Source of the DNA: Eutypella sp. D-1 | Taxonomy: Eukaryota > Ascomycota > Sordariomycetes > Xylariales > Diatrypaceae | NCBI GenBank assembly: GCA_023313575.1 | Contig: JAJTTP010000006.1 | Location: 2,232,001-2,296,000 of the forward strand | DNA length: 64,000 nucleotides | Direction of reading: 5' to 3' | Part shown: in pieces, positions 1 to 11,253 of the stretch | Position numbering within the stretch: position 1 is the first letter of the stretch | Layout of the letters: each line of letters begins with the position of its first letter | Position numbers and translations under genes: made by a program | Notes under the pieces: model-generated | What the model saw: only the letters and a program-made list of their open reading frames with translations | The model's database searches: none | What the model was told of the DNA's origin: nothing

Positions 1-611
1 CGCAGTATTGGTCGTAGGACCCATCACATCGGTCCGGCCTGGCATGTCAGTAACTGTTCATGTGTGTGTGTGCTATGTGCATGTTATGGTGCCTGTTCTG
101 TGCATATTGTGTGCGTTTATGGATCTGGGTAATCTTCCTTCTATCGGTAAGCGAAAGGCGAAAAGCGAAAGGCTCACCAGAGTCCATGAACAGTCCAGTC
201 GGTTTCGGCGCCTCCAACGTGTATTTTTTCATCCCAGAATTGGGTTAATAACAAACGGCCGCCGGGGTAGACGAAACAGCACGAGTCGGCTTGTGTCTCG
301 TTGTGGCAGCTGACGGGTCCATCAAGCGGACACGACGACGCGAGAGTTCCCAGAGTCGCAAGAGGGTAATCTGAATATTCCGAATATTCCGAATATTCTG
401 TCGTTCCGAGGTCGGAATGGGGGTTGGCGACTTGGTTCTTAGAGATATCGAACGGGTTCCAATTAGAAAGTCCTGTTAGACCCTGAGGAAGCTGTGACAT
501 GAAATGACTGGCATGAGCGAATGCTGCCCGCAGCGAACCTGGTCCGGCCATCGTTCGGTGTTCCTTGGAGAGGGGGCGGGCGGGTGAGTATTTCTGAAGA
601 CAATTTCTCAA
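1..611 (-). CDS. RNase T2 family endoribonuclease, 5' part (gene runs off the left edge)
   Basis: T2 ribonucleases cleave single-stranded RNA through a 2',3'-cyclic phosphate and are usually secreted or vacuolar. Exon 1 ends at 178 and exon 2 starts at 38. The 139-nt intron (177-39, GTGAGC...CCAG) restores the CAS-1 active-site motif, so the joined protein reads WTVHGLWPDRCDGSYDQYC, with the first catalytic histidine in VHGLWP. Upstream lies the cysteine-rich block SCPLDGPVSC...CHNE...SCC typical of fungal T2 enzymes. CAS-2 and the C-terminus lie outside the window. The start is unresolved: in-frame ATGs sit at 611, 551 and 500, none followed by a convincing signal peptide, and 50-90 residues precede the first cysteine, more than usual. 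An EYS triplet repeat (about 370-397) lies in this extension. Family assignment is firm; start and targeting are not. Confidence 0.9.
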
Positions 612-914
612 AGATAAATGATAATCTCTGAAGAGGGTCGTAATTGTGAGTTTCTTCTCTCTCTCCCGGCACTACAAGCTTCTACTACGTTTCATCGATC
701 AGAGAAAGCCCTGGAAGCCCTGGAAGCCCTAGAAGGAAGTAATAGACCGGGACATCTAACTATTCAGCAAGTAGAATCAGCAAGCAGTCCTGTCGAATAT
801 TTCACACGATGGTATCGTGAGTCGGGAATCGAGCGAATTGATGTTGAAGGTAAAAAGGTAACGAGCTCGGTAGCTAGGCTACCTCCTAGCTCTAGAGCTC
901 TAGGTCGAGTGTGT

Positions 915-1190
915 TCTTAGGGTACCTAAGTACCTAGGTAGGTAGTATCGTGGATGGTACGAAGTGTGCTACGTAATCTTTCCGGGGGGGTGGTGTGGTG
1001 ATGAACCTCATCTATGAACTACCTAAGTACATATGCATGTATGCACTTAAAAACATATAGATATTGATGTAGGCAGACACTTATGTATATACCTAGGTAG
1101 CTTACTCCGTACAAGGTTTAGCCTCAGATACATGGATGTATGTATGTGCCTACATACCTACATGTAGGTACCTAGGTACCTAGTGTACAA
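915..1190. repeat. Cluster of TACCTAGGTA-type palindromes
   Basis: Overlapping copies of GTACCTA, CCTAGGTA and TACCTAGGTAC occur at about 919-945, 1089-1101 and 1157-1190, interspersed with TATG/CATG-rich stretches. The same words recur near 1465, 5180-5190 and 5425-5462. The decamer TACCTAGGTA is a perfect palindrome, so runs could form hairpins or bind a dimeric factor; function is unknown. Confidence 0.6.
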
Positions 1191-2364
1191 AGTATAGGAA
1201 GGTAGGCTTGGGTAGGACAGTCCACGGCACGGGTTCATGTCCTAGCGAAGTAACGTATCACCTGGAATGCTGGAATGTTACAGGAATGTTACAATACATC
1301 GATGGATGGGATCATCCGTCTTACATTTTACAATGCAGACAGACCAGACAAGGCTGGCAGGCTGGCAGGCAGCTGGCAGGCCTGGGCAAGCAGGCAATCA
1401 AGCAAATCAGGCAATATCCATGGATGGCTGCAGGAGTGCATACATATGAAGTATATTATATGTACCTAGGTATGTTCAACTTTCGCATGTTTTTTGCTCT
1501 TTTCATCGGGGATTTTGGCCCAGTTTCTTTTTCTCATTCGGACGAAAAAGGTACGCCATGATGCATTAAGTAGGCAGTAGGTATTGTCAACGCCATCGCG
1601 ACGTGTCTTCCAACAAAGTTTCAACAACGATGCCCCAGCAGCTTATGAGATTGGTTCCCTCGACCTCGGGAAAATAGAGCAAGGGACTAAATTATACCGA
1701 CTAGCCTGTCGATTATATCTCACGAGAGAAGGGATACATGCATGCGCCTTAGATGGTTGGGGTCCAGGGCTGACGTAGAAACCCGTATAAATCGGTGGCC
1801 TTCTCGAGCGAAATGGCCAATCGCCGCTGGACTGGTGTGTGTGCCGCTCCGAAAGCCTCCGCAAGCCTCTCTGATCTCCTATTCGCGAAGGTGTAGAGGG
1901 ACGACCCGCCATCTTGCCATATATAAAGGGACACGGGACGATGTCGGAGTTCCTTGGTCCGTGATCGCCTTTCGCCGCACCCCATTAACGGGGAGTCAGA
2001 CACGGGGCGTGATATTGACTACAAGTAGTCTAAATATGTTGGCGGTTGTTGGCTCCGCAGACTATTCATCTATTACTGATCATCCATCAGCCCCTGGATC
2101 ATCTAGAGGCTGGGTCTAGTCACGCTACATGTAAAACTCCTCCCTAGCTGTTGTCCTGGTTCTCGACGGAGTTCCGAATTTTTTCATCAATGGAGGGCTA
2201 AACCAGCGCAGTCATACAGGTATCTAATATCCTGCCGCAAAGAATATGCCCTAATCTATCAGCAAGTCTTTTTGATTTGGGCATATTGTGAAGCTGCTAT
2301 CAGAGCGGTGCATACTTCACTACTAGCATAGCCTATATGCTTGGCTAATTATAGAGTACGATCA

Positions 2365-2393
2365 CCCTCGCCCTCGCCCTCGCCCTCGCCCTC
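2365..2393. repeat. CCCTCG hexamer microsatellite
   Basis: Four perfect CCCTCG units followed by CCCTC in an intergenic setting. It is a simple-sequence repeat with no coding frame around it. Confidence 0.9.
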
Positions 2394-2926
2394 TCTATAG
2401 CATCGAATTATACCATAGCTATAGTCACCCCAGATAAAACCATGATGGGGGAACTTGTGGTCAACATGACCATTATATTGGTCCCATAAGGGGGGGAGAC
2501 TCAAGGAAAAACTGGGGCATGGGTTGGATGTTGAGGAAATTGTTCATAAACCGCTCCAGCTCAGATTGGTAGTTTGTTCAAGCTATAGCACCATATGCGA
2601 AGATACATGGACCATCCAGACCGAACGCACCACTGCTAGGTATTCGTTGCGTCAAGGCATCGCAAGCGGTGCCAGTCTTGAACTATACAAAGGCATGTCA
2701 TCACTCGTACCAGTGTTATGAGGCTCATGCCATAGTCGGGTTGGGTTGTTCGAATGAAATGCCCTAGCCTAGCGATGCGCCGCAAACACGACTTAAAGCT
2801 GTGAGGAATGATTACATGGCATCAATGGAGAAGAGATCCCCAACATGGTCAAGTACACGTCGGGTATCATCAGTCCGGCTAGGACTTTCAATTTCTATAC
2901 GTGAAGTCCTCTGACCATGGGCCCCC

Positions 2927-4800
2927 TTACGGCGTGCACCTGCCCATGAAACGGGGATACAAGCATGCTTCTCTCACAGTCCACAACTTCATGAGCCAAG
3001 CCAGGAACCTATACAAATTAGCTGAAACATTCTTGGGACAACAAAGGTATACGTTCAGAATACGTACCGTTCCATGCCAATGCCATAACCACCGTGGGGC
3101 GTAGAACCGTACTTCCGCTGGTCTGTGTACCAGAAATAGCCGGTCGGGTCGATGCCTTCGCGCTTATAGGCCGCCATAAGCTCGTCATAGTCCCAAATCC
3201 TCATACTACCGCCGACAATCTCGCCGACGCCTGGCATCAAGACATCGACCGACTCAGTGACGCGCTTATCGTCGTCGGCTCTCTGCATGTAGAAGGATTT
3301 GATCTCGGCTGGGAAATGGGTAAGAAAGATTGGGCGATTGATTTCGTCTGTCATCTTCCGTTCAGCAGCCTCGGCACTTGGGGTTTCTTTGGGTCAGTTC
3401 CACGTGCTTCAAGTTGCGGTTCTTGAGAACTTACATATCGTCACCGAAAGTGTGATCGTTGCCGTCTTCGTTCTTGATACCCTTTTCCCGAAGCCAATCA
3501 ATGGCATCCGAATATCGCATTCTCATAAATGGCCGGGAGGGCTTCGCGAATTCGGGGTTAGACTTCTTGATAGCGTCAGCAGCGATGGGGTCCTCGAAGG
3601 TGAGATCAATGACACGGCAGATGAGATGCTCTAGGTGTGACAACAGGTCATCAAAGGTGATGAAGTCAAGCTCTGCCTCGACGTGGGTATATTCGGAAAG
3701 CTGTTTGCTTCTGTCAGCACATGCTCGGGGGACTGTGGCCGCGAAGGTAGGCAGGCGTCACTCACATGACGACGGGTGAGTGACTTCTCGGCACGGAAGG
3801 ACTTCTCAATACAGTAGACATCGCCTAAGGAAGGGAGAACGGTTTCGAGATACAGCTGGCTCGATTGGGTCAAGTAGGCAGTCTCGCTGTAATAATCGAA
3901 TTTGAAGAGTGTGGCACCACCCTCGACCTGGGTCTGAACCAGTGCCGGGGGGCTGACTTTCTTGCAGCGCAGTTCTCTGTAGGCAGTATGGAAGGCGAAT
4001 TCGATAACATCACGAACGTACATGATGGAGCTAGGCTTCTCATGACGAAGAGCCAAGTGGCGAACGTTCAGTAAGTTTTGAGCCTCACGCTCGGGAGCTC
4101 TGTTGGTGAAAGCATCGTCTCCACCGGGGGCTTTCGCGAGGATTCGGAAGTAGTCGGCGCGCAGCTCTCGATCCAGAGGGGCGTGGGCATCGGCGGGAAC
4201 TTCCCACAGCTCACCAGTAATTTCCATGGAGGTCTCTCGGATCAATGTCAAGGAATCGTAGGTTTTAGCCAGCTGACCGGAAAGCAAACACTGCATCAGG
4301 TCGAGGCCACGGCGAAGGGTAACGAAGACGAGACCACCCTGCTTGGCAACACGCTGGACGCGTCCTTGAACACGGACACGTATCACTCCCTCCTTAGGCT
4401 CATCAGCGCTCTTGCGAAGCTGTCCAATAAACTTGGGATCAGTGTCAGATAGTTTGATAAGGACAGCCTTGGGAAGAGCGTCATCCTCGGTGATCTTGAT
4501 GTTTTTAGCAGCCTCCAATGCAGCCTCTCGGGCGGCTTCCTCCTGTGCTTCTTTCTCTGCTCGTTTGGCAGCAGCCTCATGCTTCTTGCGTTGTTGCTCT
4601 GCGAAATTGGCGGCCTTCTTCAAAGCCGATTTCGCAGCGGGCTTGAACTCATCCTCGCCCTTCTTCTTAACTTGGAAGTCGTTATCGTGTCCATGGGTGA
4701 TGTAGGCTTCTTGCAGGTTCTTCAAGGGGGACGCTTCGGTTCCGGAACCTCCATCCTGCGCGTCCAGGCCTTTCTCCTCGTCAATATAGATGACGGCCAT
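2927..4800 (-). CDS. Cytosolic asparaginyl-tRNA synthetase (class IIb), complete, four exons
   Basis: Charges tRNA-Asn with asparagine using ATP; the cytosolic enzyme equivalent to yeast DED81. Exons are 4800-3766, 3700-3435, 3376-3068 and 3008-2927; introns of 65, 58 and 59 nt have GT...AG ends and keep the frame exactly, giving 563 residues (yeast enzyme about 554). Visible parts: the fungal N-terminal extension starting [11 protein letters not shown] with a charged, probably coiled-coil segment (about 55-100); an OB-fold anticodon-binding domain (about 135-245); then the class II core. [17 protein letters not shown] precedes motif 2, [12 protein letters not shown] (334-345), which is split from [13 protein letters not shown] by intron 1. 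Motif 3, [14 protein letters not shown], spans intron 3. The C-terminus [11 protein letters not shown] is the canonical end. The ATG at 4800 fits family length; no mitochondrial presequence is evident. No active-site damage seen. Confidence 0.97.
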
Positions 4801-5902
4801 GATTTCTAGACGAGGCCCGGGGATGTCTATGTGTAGTAAGTATTGTCGTACGTAGTAGGTTGTATGCCGCGTGCCGTGTGAGATTAACTGCTGGGATTCA
4901 ATGAGGATCGAATCGAACGGCCGGCTTCGTTGTCAATTGTTCAGGAAGTAGGTATGATCTGTTCACATGAAGGAAAAGGGAAGTTCTCTTTTTGAGTTGC
5001 CCAGGTGGGTGGGTAGTGGGTGGTGGATGGTGGTTGGGTGGGGTTGAGGGGAGGAGGGGCAATGGTTTGCGCTACTCCAGGGCTTGTACAGTGGATATAG
5101 GTGCAATTCAATGGTAACTTTGGGCCCTATCAAGGATTATCAAGGATTATCAAGGAGAACCTGACCCTTATCGTTTCCTACTAGGTACCTATCTTCTCTA
5201 GTACATAGGTGCATACCTTATATCCATATAAATACTATGTATATGTATGACTCACTACTAACATGTACCTGGTCTGGTACATGCCTATGGTAGGTGGTTT
5301 TACACAAGTTCCTGCAGGTACGACCTGAAGTACGCATTCTTATCAATGTACTTCACTGATAACCACCTGGGCACAGATAACGACCCCGCGTCCTATCTAC
5401 CTCCAAGGCTATCTCATACCTGCGTACATACCTAGGTATGTACCTAGGTAAGGTACCTAATCAATCCCAACACCTGCATGAATATATATTTCCATTTTAC
5501 TAGGCTAGGCCCACCAGAGCAACTATTCTCGAGCAAGCAAAAGGCTCTGCTACCCATACTTGCGAGACCCAAAAGGATTTTTCTCTTGCTGAAATGGGGT
5601 TACAAGGTAGGGAAAACCATGTAAAAGGGTAGATGCGAGATTGCGAAGACGGGATGATAAATAAAATGATAAGCAAGATGGTTTCTATTCCCTGATTTGG
5701 CGACCGGGGAAACCCATCGAGAGGATGAAGAGAATAATAAAAGAGAGTAATCTTACCAAGCCACGTTGAGGATGGCTGTCTTGTCCATCTCTTATATGCT
5801 GTCCTGATTTACCGCACAACATGAGATCCTAAGCTCGAATGATGTTGAAGTCAAGTTCGAACAATATTGAAGTCCAGTTCTTACTCCTATCTTAGAAGTC
5901 CT
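4801..5902. other. Intergenic spacer and upstream region of the asparaginyl-tRNA synthetase gene
   Basis: No gene is supportable here. The spacer holds the synthetase upstream region (just right of 4800), a G/T-rich stretch near 5005-5060, a threefold ATCAAGG tandem at about 5129-5157, and TACCTAGGTA-type palindromes at about 5180-5190 and 5425-5462. The right end is the 3' flank of the zinc transporter gene. I see no clear TATA box. Confidence 0.6.
5425..5462. repeat. TACCTAGGTA-type palindrome cluster
   Basis: Two overlapping copies of TACCTAGGTA followed by GGTACCTA, the same words as in the cluster at 915-1190, again in a gene-flanking spacer. Confidence 0.6.
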
Positions 5903-7786
5903 TTAAGCCCAGGCACCGACAAGGCTCATGAAAAAGGCACCGAAGAAGACCAGCAGACAGGCGTAGACGCGCTTCTGGCCCCGAAGGTAACGCCAGCTCT
6001 CGTCACTAAGGAAGTCCTCCGAGAGTAGCTCAACAAGTGACGCGAATGTAAGCAAGCCAGCTGAGATGGCATTCATCACACCCACCACGATCAAGCCCGT
6101 CTCAGAATCCGGGCTATAGAGGGTATGTGTCGCAAGTCCGATAGCCTGCCCGAGAGGTGTGCTAGGATAATCTGTCAGTCATATCATGCATCTCCCTAGC
6201 CGCTCCTTCACTTACGTGCAGCCGTATGCGAGAGCCATGGACCAGGGCTGACGCTTGCCACGGGGCCACCTGATAGCAGCAATACGAGAGCCAAGGGCAA
6301 GTCCTTCAAATGTCTCTATAACATGTATCAGCTTCCATACCGCACGAGAAAAGACCGGAGGGTGTAAAATTACGGTGGAATATAATGGCAATGAGTAAAA
6401 TGATAAACTCGCTGCCGATAGAAACGCTGAGTGCCATGCCAATAAAGACGCTATGGAAGAGAATGCCAAGTTCCAGCAAAACACATTGGAGGATCTCCTT
6501 TCGCTGTTGTTGTTCTGGGGTCAATACACTTGGAGACTGCAGAGTCACACGGCTCCCCTCGAAATCTTGCTCGCGATGCTGCTGTTCCTCTGGGTCTGGT
6601 TGGTCGTTGCCATTTCCCGTCATCGCATGGTCGGGCCGCTCAATTTGCCTGTTCACAGTGGATAGCCCTCGACCGACGCTCGAGGATCGACCACGTAGAG
6701 GGCCCATGTCACGAATAGGAAGCATCCCCAAATTCCTCATGCATCCATGACTATCGGGGGTTTTCTGAGTTTCATGGCCCTGGCAGTCTTGGTGAGATGC
6801 CGTGAAGTCGACTGGGTGAGTGTGGCGGGAAGGGTGGAACACCATCTCGATAACAGTGACAAAAAAGATGGCGGCCAAGGCAATCGCACCGGATATAGCG
6901 GGGTAATCCTCCGTCCAGAAGCTACCCAAGCATGGGTCTCCAAGAGAAATGAAGGCTGTGGGGAGTAAGTGGACAAAGGCTGTGGCAATTAGAACCCCCG
7001 TACCGAAGTGTCGTACTGCAAAGAAAAACCGGCCAGGGATCTTTAAGCCAGGGAACTTGACGGCCATGATGGGAAAGGCACAGGCGACTGTCGAGACGAA
7101 TAGGACAATGAATAAAGCCCCTACGTGAAGGGGTAGGTTATAATCATCCTTCCCGACACCGCCTTTAGCGCAGGAGCTGCGCTTTTCGCGGGTCGGACTG
7201 GGCACAGGAGCAAGGCGCCCCTGAGGATTAGTAGGAGGAGCTGGGGCAATAGCAATTTGGGGGATCAATTTCCAGGATGATAGTATCGAAGAGAGGACAA
7301 TGATAGAGAGGGCCCAGATGGCCCAGCTCCAGATGAGCAAGGCACGCGATGAGAGTGTACCCCGCTCCAGGGAAAGACGGTTCTGGTCAACACCACCATT
7401 TACCGTCTTTTGATACGAGGACAGTCCTGGTTCCGACATTAGTCTACAAATCAACGAAGATATCCTCAGGTTATCAAGGAGATAACGCGTTGTTAAAGGC
7501 AGATGGCATACTTACCCGCAGGGCGGAACAGTCGTCTCGTATCATACACTGAACCTTCCCCGGGATCAGAGCTGTGATTGCGCAGCTGGTTTCTCTGACC
7601 CCCGGGGCCGAGAATTCCTTCGGCCATCCCATTTCCATCTCCATGTCCAGAATTTACATGCTCACGGAGGTTCGATATGCCGTTAAGATCCTGACGAGTT
7701 GTGCTGGCTGGAGCCAGGGGCGAAGGGGCTTGGTTCCAGGACAACTCCCTGTGGTAATTCTCGTCGGCTTTGGAAACACAGATCAT
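5903..7786 (-). CDS. ZIP-family zinc transporter, complete, four exons
   Basis: Membrane carrier that brings Zn2+ (possibly Fe2+) into the cytosol, ZRT/IRT type. Exons 7786-7516, 7426-6374, 6315-6216 and 6161-5903 join in frame to 560 residues; introns are 89, 58 and 54 nt. The first intron carries an ACTAAT branch site about 12 nt before its CCAG acceptor, which argues against a start at 7439 and for the ATG at 7786 (an in-frame TAG lies 12 nt upstream of it). Signatures: HSVFIGMAL in one transmembrane segment (His about 415) and HQTFEGLALG in the next (His 441, with the glutamine codon rebuilt by splicing), the paired metal-binding helices of ZIPs. A long cytosolic loop is histidine-rich (FHPSRHTHP...HQD). 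The C-terminus has two hydrophobic segments and ends LVGAWA. An additional N-terminal hydrophobic segment (about 119-139) precedes the usual eight. Family is certain; metal preference and membrane are inferred. Confidence 0.95.
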
Positions 7787-8367
7787 TGCGATAATCTACA
7801 ATTGGTGACCTTCAAAGGGACATACATAAACATAATGTACAAAGGGTAAAAACAATCAACTGTAGTTACCTCGGCAGCCAATCCTTATATTTTTCTGGGC
7901 GGAAGATTACCGTTTTTGCACTGTCGTCTGCACGGCCCGGCCCGGGGTTTACGTAGTGCTAGGAAGAAATCGGGTTGGACCGGATCACCTTTCCTACTAC
8001 GGCTTACTAGCCCCGTTGTCAACTTGGCAGTCAATGCAGTCAATCTGGGCAATTACTTACTACTCTTCCTCCCCCTCTACCATGTACTGTCACCAACCCC
8101 CGGCCCGGACCGTTGGATCCCAAACTTTACGCTTTACTTCATAACTTCTTTGCAGGTGGTTTTCCTTGACCTGTACTAGGGCGAGAGGGCAGCTCCCAAC
8201 GCCGAGATTGCTAGAAGTTGACGATTCAACTATGCTTGCTATACAGATATGTGTAGCCATCCGGCTATCCACCCTTCGCGCTCATAAATAGCGGCCTCAG
8301 CTGCCGCCACGAGAACATTTTATACTTAGAGAATATGGTACAAAGCACGTGGCTACCACCAAGCGAT
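7787..8367. other. Upstream region of the zinc transporter gene
   Basis: The ZIP gene's promoter must lie here, reading leftward. An imperfect zinc-response-like word, ACCTTCAAAGG, sits at about 7808-7818; it has one base more than the Zap1 consensus, so I do not call it. The stretch stays at normal base composition up to the sharp drop at about 8370. No gene recognised. Confidence 0.55.
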
Positions 8368-8440
8368 GGCCACCTGGTGAAGTAATTACGTATTAGAATA
8401 TAAAGAGCATTAAATTATTATTTTATTAATCGATTATGCT
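8368..8440 (+). repeat. Possible tRNA-derived SINE head at the composition boundary
   Basis: GGCCACCTGGTG at 8368 is identical to the first 12 nt of the SINE head at 43867. The following AGTAATTACGTATTAG equals that head's continuation with G-to-A and C-to-T changes, apart from one C-to-A. A CGA core lies near the distance where box B should be (8431-8433), but the box itself is not recognisable and the later body does not clearly match. It may be a RIP-degraded SINE or a solo tRNA-like fragment. Confidence 0.4.
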
Positions 8441-10840
8441 TAATTAAGCACCGTAAACGCTATTTATTAAATATAAGCGATTATATTAATCGCGGTTTTT
8501 TTATTCCGGCATATCCGAAAATCACGTAATTAATAAGTTATTATTTTTATTAATCGGTTAAAATAATTATTAAAATAGCTTTATTATTTTATAATATACT
8601 TTTTTAATAATAAAGTTTATATTAAATTATTAAAACTTTTTATAACTGTAATTTTTTTATTAATTAAGTTTTATAATAATAATTATTTTAATTATTTCTT
8701 TTATTCTTATATTTAATTTTTTAAATTGCTTTTTTTAACGCTTTTATAAACCTGTTAATAAATATATTAATAATAAGTATATATTCGATTTTAATTTATT
8801 ATTACGTAACGGTTTAATATAATTAATAATTATAAATATTAATATGCCGTAATTTAATTTATAAAACTGCGATTTTTATAATAATTATTCGAATTATAAC
8901 CGTATTATTATATTATATAATAATGCGATTAATATTTAATTACATTTTAAAATTTTTTATTAATTTTAATATAAATAAAGCTTTTTTAATAATTTAAATT
9001 AAAAATAATAACTTAATTTCGGTAATTAAAGTAATTATGATGTTTTATTTTAAAACTTATTACTTTATAACGTTATTAAAAAACTTAATAACATAAAATT
9101 AAAAGTTTTTACGGTTTAAATTATTATTTATAAAAAAAACTTTATTTTACGTTTTTAATAAATTATTACTTTTTAAATTTAAATAATAAAGTTTAATTTT
9201 TAATAAATAATAAATTACTTAATTAGCCGTTTTATAATACGTTATATTAAAATTAAAATTAAATAGCGTAGATTAAGAAACGGTAAAAGCGATATTTAAT
9301 TTAATATATATAAAAGCATATAATAATAAGCTTATTTTTTTAATATTTAATAATAAACCTTAAGTACGTTAAATCCTTAAAAGGAGTAACTTTTTTTTTA
9401 CTTATAAACGTAATAAAATAAACGTAATTAATGCTTTAAAGTAATAAGTTACGTAATTTATTAATATAATTTAATTAAAAAAATAGATTTTTTTTATTAA
9501 ACCGATTTTTAATTATTTTTATTTTTAAAAACTATTAAAAATTGTTATTTTTTATTAAGGTATACCGGGCTTATAAATTTATAATACACTTTATAATTTT
9601 TATTTACCGCTTTTTTTTATAAGTTATAATTATATCGTTAACGTAAAAAAATAAAAAAATCTTTTTCTTTTTATAATAATAAAGCTTATAAAAAATGAAG
9701 GTAAAATTAAGCTTTTTAAACGTATTTATAAATTTTTTTAATATAATAAAAATAATTCTTTTAACCCGTATAAAGCTTTAAATACTAAATATATTTTATT
9801 ACGTTGTTAATAACTTTAAAGCATTTTTATATAAAAATCGTATAAAAGCTTAACGTTAATAAAAACGTTAACGGTATTATATTAAATTAATTTTAAATCG
9901 AATTTTATAACACTATTAATTAAAATTCGAAACGATGTTTTTATTAATATAACCGCGTAAATATCGATTAAAAGATTAATTACTTATTAATTGCCTTATA
10001 TAATAAGCTAGGTTTTAACTTTAAAAAGTTAATTATATTTATTAAATTTATAAACGTATATTTATATATAATTTAAAACTTATTATTTTTTAACGCGAAT
10101 TTAGTTAATTATTTATTAAAAGTTTATTTCTTTATAAAATTATAAATAAACCTATTTTATTTTTTTAAATAAATTATTAAAAAAGTAATGCTTAAACTTG
10201 CGATAATGTTTTAATATTAATAATAACTGCTATTTATAAATTTTAAAGCTAAAAAATCTTATAACAAAGTAACTTTTTTTTAACGTTTTTTTAATTTATA
10301 AGCTTACCGTTAAAATGTTTTATAATTTAAAAGCTTTTACCCGTTTAAAAAACCGGCTTTTTAAATATAATAATAATTTTTACGGTTTTTTAAAATTTTT
10401 ACCCGTGCTAATTTAAAATTTGTTATTAATATAAGTTTAAGTTTACCGATAAAAGCGTATAATAATATTATTAATAAAGGTATCGGCTTTAAAATTAATA
10501 AAAAGGTAAATTATAAATTAATATAAAAATAATTAACTGTTTTATTATTATTTTATTTATGAATAAAAGCTTTTTCGGCTTTAACCTTTTTTAAAAATAT
10601 TTTTTTTAAAATTATTTAAGTTTAAAACGTTAATAACGTTATTTAAGATTAAGGTATTATAATTATTATTAATTAATTTATTCCCGTTACTTACTTTTTT
10701 AAATCTGTTACTTAAACCGTTTAATTATTATTATATGTTTAACTTTTAATTCTTTTTATTAATATATTAATATTCGATTAAAAGTTTATTAATACGGCGA
10801 TTATAATAAAAAAAGTTTTATAATTTTAATTTATCGATTT
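8441..10840 (-). pseudogene. Ty1/copia retrotransposon pol relic, RIP-mutated
   Basis: Reverse transcriptase motifs can be read on the minus strand despite many stops. TVNVFINVKLLYDFYIKM (about 9875-9820) corresponds to the usual copia D-x-VNAFLNA...Y block. ALYGLKE...LLY (about 9781-9745) is the copia hallmark ALYGLKQAPR.LW. YVNDIIITY (9645-9619) is the catalytic YVDD box with the first Asp turned to Asn by a G-to-A change. Integrase and gag should lie to the right. The frame is interrupted by the chromovirus at 10841, and AT-rich sequence of the same type continues at 17695. No LTRs found. Function is lost. Copia assignment is good for this segment; the outer limits are uncertain. Confidence 0.75.
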
Positions 10841-11253
10841 TGTGACGGCTGGTTTATTCCTAACTATTAGTCTAATCGAGGGGTTTATATTAGCAGGAGT
10901 GCTAGGGTTTTAAGCAATAAGTAGTTACGTTTGGTAATAGTAAAAAAAAAGGTGCTTTAAGTAATTAAGTTATATTATAAACTGGTAAGCTTAAAAATTA
11001 TTTAAAAAAAAAGTAATAAGCGTAGCTATATACTATTTATGTTTTTTATCCTTAATATTAGAATATGTGGTTATATTAAATTTTTAAATCGTGACGGATT
11101 TAATTAATACTTTTAAATTTATAGATTATAACGGATCCATGTATGGCTTTTTTTATGGTTTGTTAAGTGTGGCTGGCTTACGCCTTTATTTTTCCGGTAA
11201 TACCGTTAACGAATAAGGTTGCTTGCCCCACCTGGCTTAATTAGGCTATAACA
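10841..11253 (-). repeat. LTR of chromovirus copy 1 (3' LTR in element sense)
   Basis: 413 nt, begins TGTGACGGCTGG and ends TATAACA. It aligns end to end with the LTR at 17277-17689, the differences seen being mostly C/T and G/A transitions, as RIP would make. Confidence 0.92.

Larger units (their letters stand above)
612..2926. other. Intergenic spacer between the RNase T2 and asparaginyl-tRNA synthetase genes
   Basis: I see no supportable gene in these 2.3 kb. Open frames here are under 130 codons, lack recognisable motifs and are not extended by plausible splicing. The spacer contains the RNase T2 promoter (right of 611), a tandem copy of GAAGCCCTG near 705-735, TACCTAGGTA-type palindromes at about 915-1190 and near 1465, a GCTGGCAGGCA-type short tandem near 1345-1390, and a CCCTCG microsatellite. 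The left-facing end holds the 3' flank of the synthetase gene. Confidence 0.6.

Noticed and set aside
1742..2119. 125-codon open frame in the first spacer, with an overlapping 84-codon frame opposite
   Set aside because: No motif, low-quality composition and overlapping frames on both strands; no support for either.
7427..7515. Zinc transporter starting at the ATG at 7439
   Set aside because: An intron with a good donor, an ACTAAT branch site and an acceptor joins the upstream exon in frame, and that ATG lies inside the intron.
7808..7818. Zinc-response-like element ACCTTCAAAGG upstream of the zinc transporter
   Set aside because: It has one base more than the Zap1 consensus ACCTTNAAGGT and lies only about 22 nt from the ATG; chance is likely.
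7860..7965. Possible extra upstream exon on the minus strand reading KTVIFRPEKYKDWLPR before a GTAACT donor
   Set aside because: It can be spliced into a short open frame, but that frame is not the zinc transporter frame, has no visible ATG and matches no family I know.
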